Assembly (NCBI RefSeq): GCF_001898575.1 | Contig: NZ_MKUD01000088.1 | Location: forward strand, 125,928 to 189,927 | Source of the DNA: Spirosoma sp. 48-14 | GTDB taxonomy: Bacteria; Bacteroidota; Bacteroidia; Cytophagales; Spirosomataceae | Direction of reading: 5' to 3' | DNA length: 64,000 bases | The notes under the pieces: generated by a model | The model's input: the letters and a program-made list of their open reading frames with translations, nothing else | The model's database searches: none | Told to the model about the DNA's origin: nothing | Shown here: positions 63,301 through 64,000 of the stretch, one piece after another | How positions within the stretch are numbered: the first letter of the stretch is position 1 | Layout: the number at the start of each line of letters is the position of its first letter | Made by a program: the position numbers and the translations under genes

Positions 63301-64000
63301 TGTACCAGTTCGTTGACTATTACCGTTCACGATTGTTTGTTCACTACCTCCGCCAGTTCAGCAACGATCAATGCCGGACAAAGTGCCGTCCTGTCGTACA
63401 CCGGCTGCACGTATGGGCTCGTCAGTTGGGATCATGGGGTAGGTACCGGGAATGATAAGATCGTCAACCCATCCGTCACGACCACCTATCTGGCTGTTTG
63501 CGCACCTAAAGAAGGCGGGTCGACCTGTACCGAATTTCTTACTGTCACGGTCATACCCTGTAATCTGAATGCATCAGCCAGTTCAGTTAATATCAATGCC
63601 GGACAAAGTTCAGTGCTGACCTACACAGGTTGTTCGAATGGCACGGTAAGCTGGGATAATGGCCTGGGGAGTGGCAATACCAAAACCGTCACGCCTTCAT
63701 CGACAACGACGTATCTGGCAACCTGTACACCCACTGGAGGTGGGGCTTCCTGCACTAGTTCGGTAACCATCACGGTTAGTACCTGTAATTTCATTGTAGG
63801 TGCTAGTCCTGCTAACCTAAATGCGGGTCAAAGTTCGGTAGTATCGTATACGGGTTGCTCCAATGGAACGGTGAACTGGGATAATGGCCTGGGCAGCGGT
63901 AATAATAAAACCGTCAGCCCATCCGCCACCACGACCTATCAGGCGACCTGTACACCTAATGGTGGGGGAAGCCCCTGCACCAATTCGATAACGATAACGG
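60328..64000 (+). CDS. Giant Cys-rich tandem-repeat surface protein (3' end outside window)
   Basis: The frame opens at the ATG at 60328, coupled to the FN3 gene by a 4-bp overlap, and stays open to the right edge (at least 1224 codons). A signal peptide (CWLLCLLVVTNVGAQ) is followed by at least 16 modules of about 75 residues. A module reads: Cys, SASPSTINAGQSSVLTYTGC, GGTVSWDNGLGTGNNKTVSP, TTTYSATCTPTGGGSPC, SSVTVTV. Four Cys per module suggest two disulfides in an Ig/PKD-like beta sandwich. Likely role: extended adhesin or surface filament, by analogy with long repeat adhesins of gliding Bacteroidota; not proved. Codon use follows the neighbours. Confidence 0.8.
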   Translation, partial: MKHAILACWLLCLLVVTNVGAQTCTLTLNKSYDYLSTGQSSILSYVGCTGGTVAWDHGLGTGNNKTVSPTATTTYSATCTPASGAPCSQSITVNFINCSVSASASPSIISSGQSSVLSYTGCVGGSVDWVDSRDNGIGSGNNLIVTPTASITYIAQCNKDNGYCLSYVTVTVSNCSITASASTTSINAGQSSILSYTGCTGGTVSWDNGVGTGNNLTVTPSTTTTYLATCTPSGRGSSCSSSVRVSVTPCAVIALASSTTINAGQSTELVYENCTNGTVSWDHGAGTGNNLIVSPSITTTYLATCTPTGGGTPCTNSVTVTVIPCTLSLSASPASTTTGQSSLLTYSGCSNGTVTWSNGLGSGNNKTVSPSLTTTYSATCTPSGGGNACSASVSVTVSAACSIGASASPSSINAGQSTVLSYTGCSGGTVSWDNRLGNGNSKTVSPSVTTTYVATCTSAGGGGTCSSSVSVTVTACSVLALASSTTINSGQTTTLAYENCTNGTVSWDQGAGNGNTIVVSPSVTTTYQATCTPRGGGSPCTSSVTVTVNTCGLSLSASPSTVNAGQNSVLTYTGCSNGTVSWDNGLGSGNSKIVSPTLTTTYSATCTPTGGGNVCTGSVTVNVTSCNFSVGASPSNINAGQSSVLSYSGCSNGTVSWDNRLGNGNSKTVSPSATTTYQATCTPNGGGSPCTNSITITVNTCNLTLSASPSTINAGQGSVLTYNGCSNGTVSWDNGVGLGNSKTVSPTLTTTYSATCTPTGGGTPCTNTVTVTVNTCNFTIGANPATINAGQSTLLSYSGCVGGTVTWNSGLGTGNSKTVTPAITTTYSATCAPNGGGSFCTGSVTVTVNTCSIVISASPSTINAGQSSVLTYTGCSNGTVSWDNGLGTGNTKTVSPSATTTYTGTCTPTGGGSPCTNSVVVTVNPLPCSLTTSATSTTINTGISTILSYAGCTGGTVTWNNGLGTGNTKTVSPSTTTVYQATCAPAGGGSSCTSSLTITVHDCLFTTSASSATINAGQSAVLSYTGCTYGLVSWDHGVGTGNDKIVNPSVTTTYLAVCAPKEGGSTCTEFLTVTVIPCNLNASASSVNINAGQSSVLTYTGCSNGTVSWDNGLGSGNTKTVTPSSTTTYLATCTPTGGGASCTSSVTITVSTCNFIVGASPANLNAGQSSVVSYTGCSNGTVNWDNGLGSGNNKTVSPSATTTYQATCTPNGGGSPCTNSITIT
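60391..64000 (+). repeat. Tandem 225-bp coding repeats, 16 or more copies
   Basis: The GQ codons that mark each module begin at 60439, 60661, 60892, 61117, 61342, 61570, 61795, 62020, 62245, 62470, 62695, 62920, 63151 (GI here), 63376, 63601 and 63826. The period is 225 bp in most copies, with 222, 228 or 231 bp in a few. All spacings are multiples of 3. Confidence 0.9.

Noticed and set aside
60391..64000. Regularly spaced repeats that could suggest a CRISPR array
   Set aside because: The period is 225 bp, all copies are in frame within one long coding sequence, and there are no short identical repeats with unique spacers.

Overview
The window reads as chromosomal DNA of a Bacteroidota bacterium of the Cytophagales/Spirosoma type. 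The grounds are: a CarboxypepD_reg-type TonB-dependent receptor, TolC/RND pumps, many Bacteroidota-style lipoproteins, weak or absent Shine-Dalgarno sequences, a glutaminyl-tRNA synthetase, a TANFOR-like surface protein and large secreted repeat proteins. Genus is inference; there is no rRNA, no tRNA, no complete mobile element and no CRISPR array here.

Layout. (1) 1-10.9 kb: tail of an unknown gene, an M14 carboxypeptidase, a secreted NTF2-like protein, glnS (-), then a tripartite efflux operon (TolC, lipoprotein adaptor, RND pump). (2) 10.9-15.1 kb (-): ExuT-like MFS transporter, Gfo/Idh/MocA oxidoreductase, M81 (MlrC-like) peptidase. (3) 15.1-28.5 kb: a metal-handling island built around a divergent promoter with two 15-19 bp palindromes at 17.6 kb. 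Leftward run merC, a DUF3299-like gene and a COG0523/CobW GTPase. Rightward run a Cys-rich small protein, a lipoprotein, SCO1, a PepSY membrane protein, a secreted PfpI-YHS fusion, a TonB receptor broken by one amber codon, a second copy of the Cys-rich small protein, and a compact MbnP - MbnH/MauG-type dihaem peroxidase - Cys-tagged outer-membrane protein - MbnP cassette. By analogy with methanobactin MbnP/MbnH and CorA/CorB this is a candidate copper-binding system that makes a kynurenine-type ligand from tryptophan. (4) 28.6-39.2 kb: NnrU/ICMT-like methyltransferase, sarcosine-oxidase-like flavoenzyme, a beta-barrel protein, a heparinase-like protein, a second RND adaptor/pump pair and a single-domain response regulator. 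(5) 39.3-45.1 kb: a thiol/quinone-stress block (FrnE-like DsbA, Tat-exported VOC dioxygenase, DoxX, HxlR, nitroreductase, two NAD(P)-binding SDR/NmrA proteins, a second HxlR) resembling the catDE/yodC regulon of Bacillus. (6) 45.1-47.6 kb (-): psuG and a GH30 glycosidase. (7) 47.9-64 kb (+): a membrane-anchored TPR/HTH regulator, then a tightly packed operon of secreted proteins: a one-TM protein, an outer-membrane barrel, a TANFOR-like protein split by a G9 frameshift, a 1423-residue secreted protein, a fibronectin-III-like protein and a very long Cys-rich tandem-repeat protein that runs off the window.

A second theme is structural: at least nine intergenic spaces hold long, near-perfect inverted repeats (10-32 bp arms), some inside operons or touching start or stop codons. 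Positions and starts were worked out by hand from the sequence; family names rest on motif recognition, not on searches.
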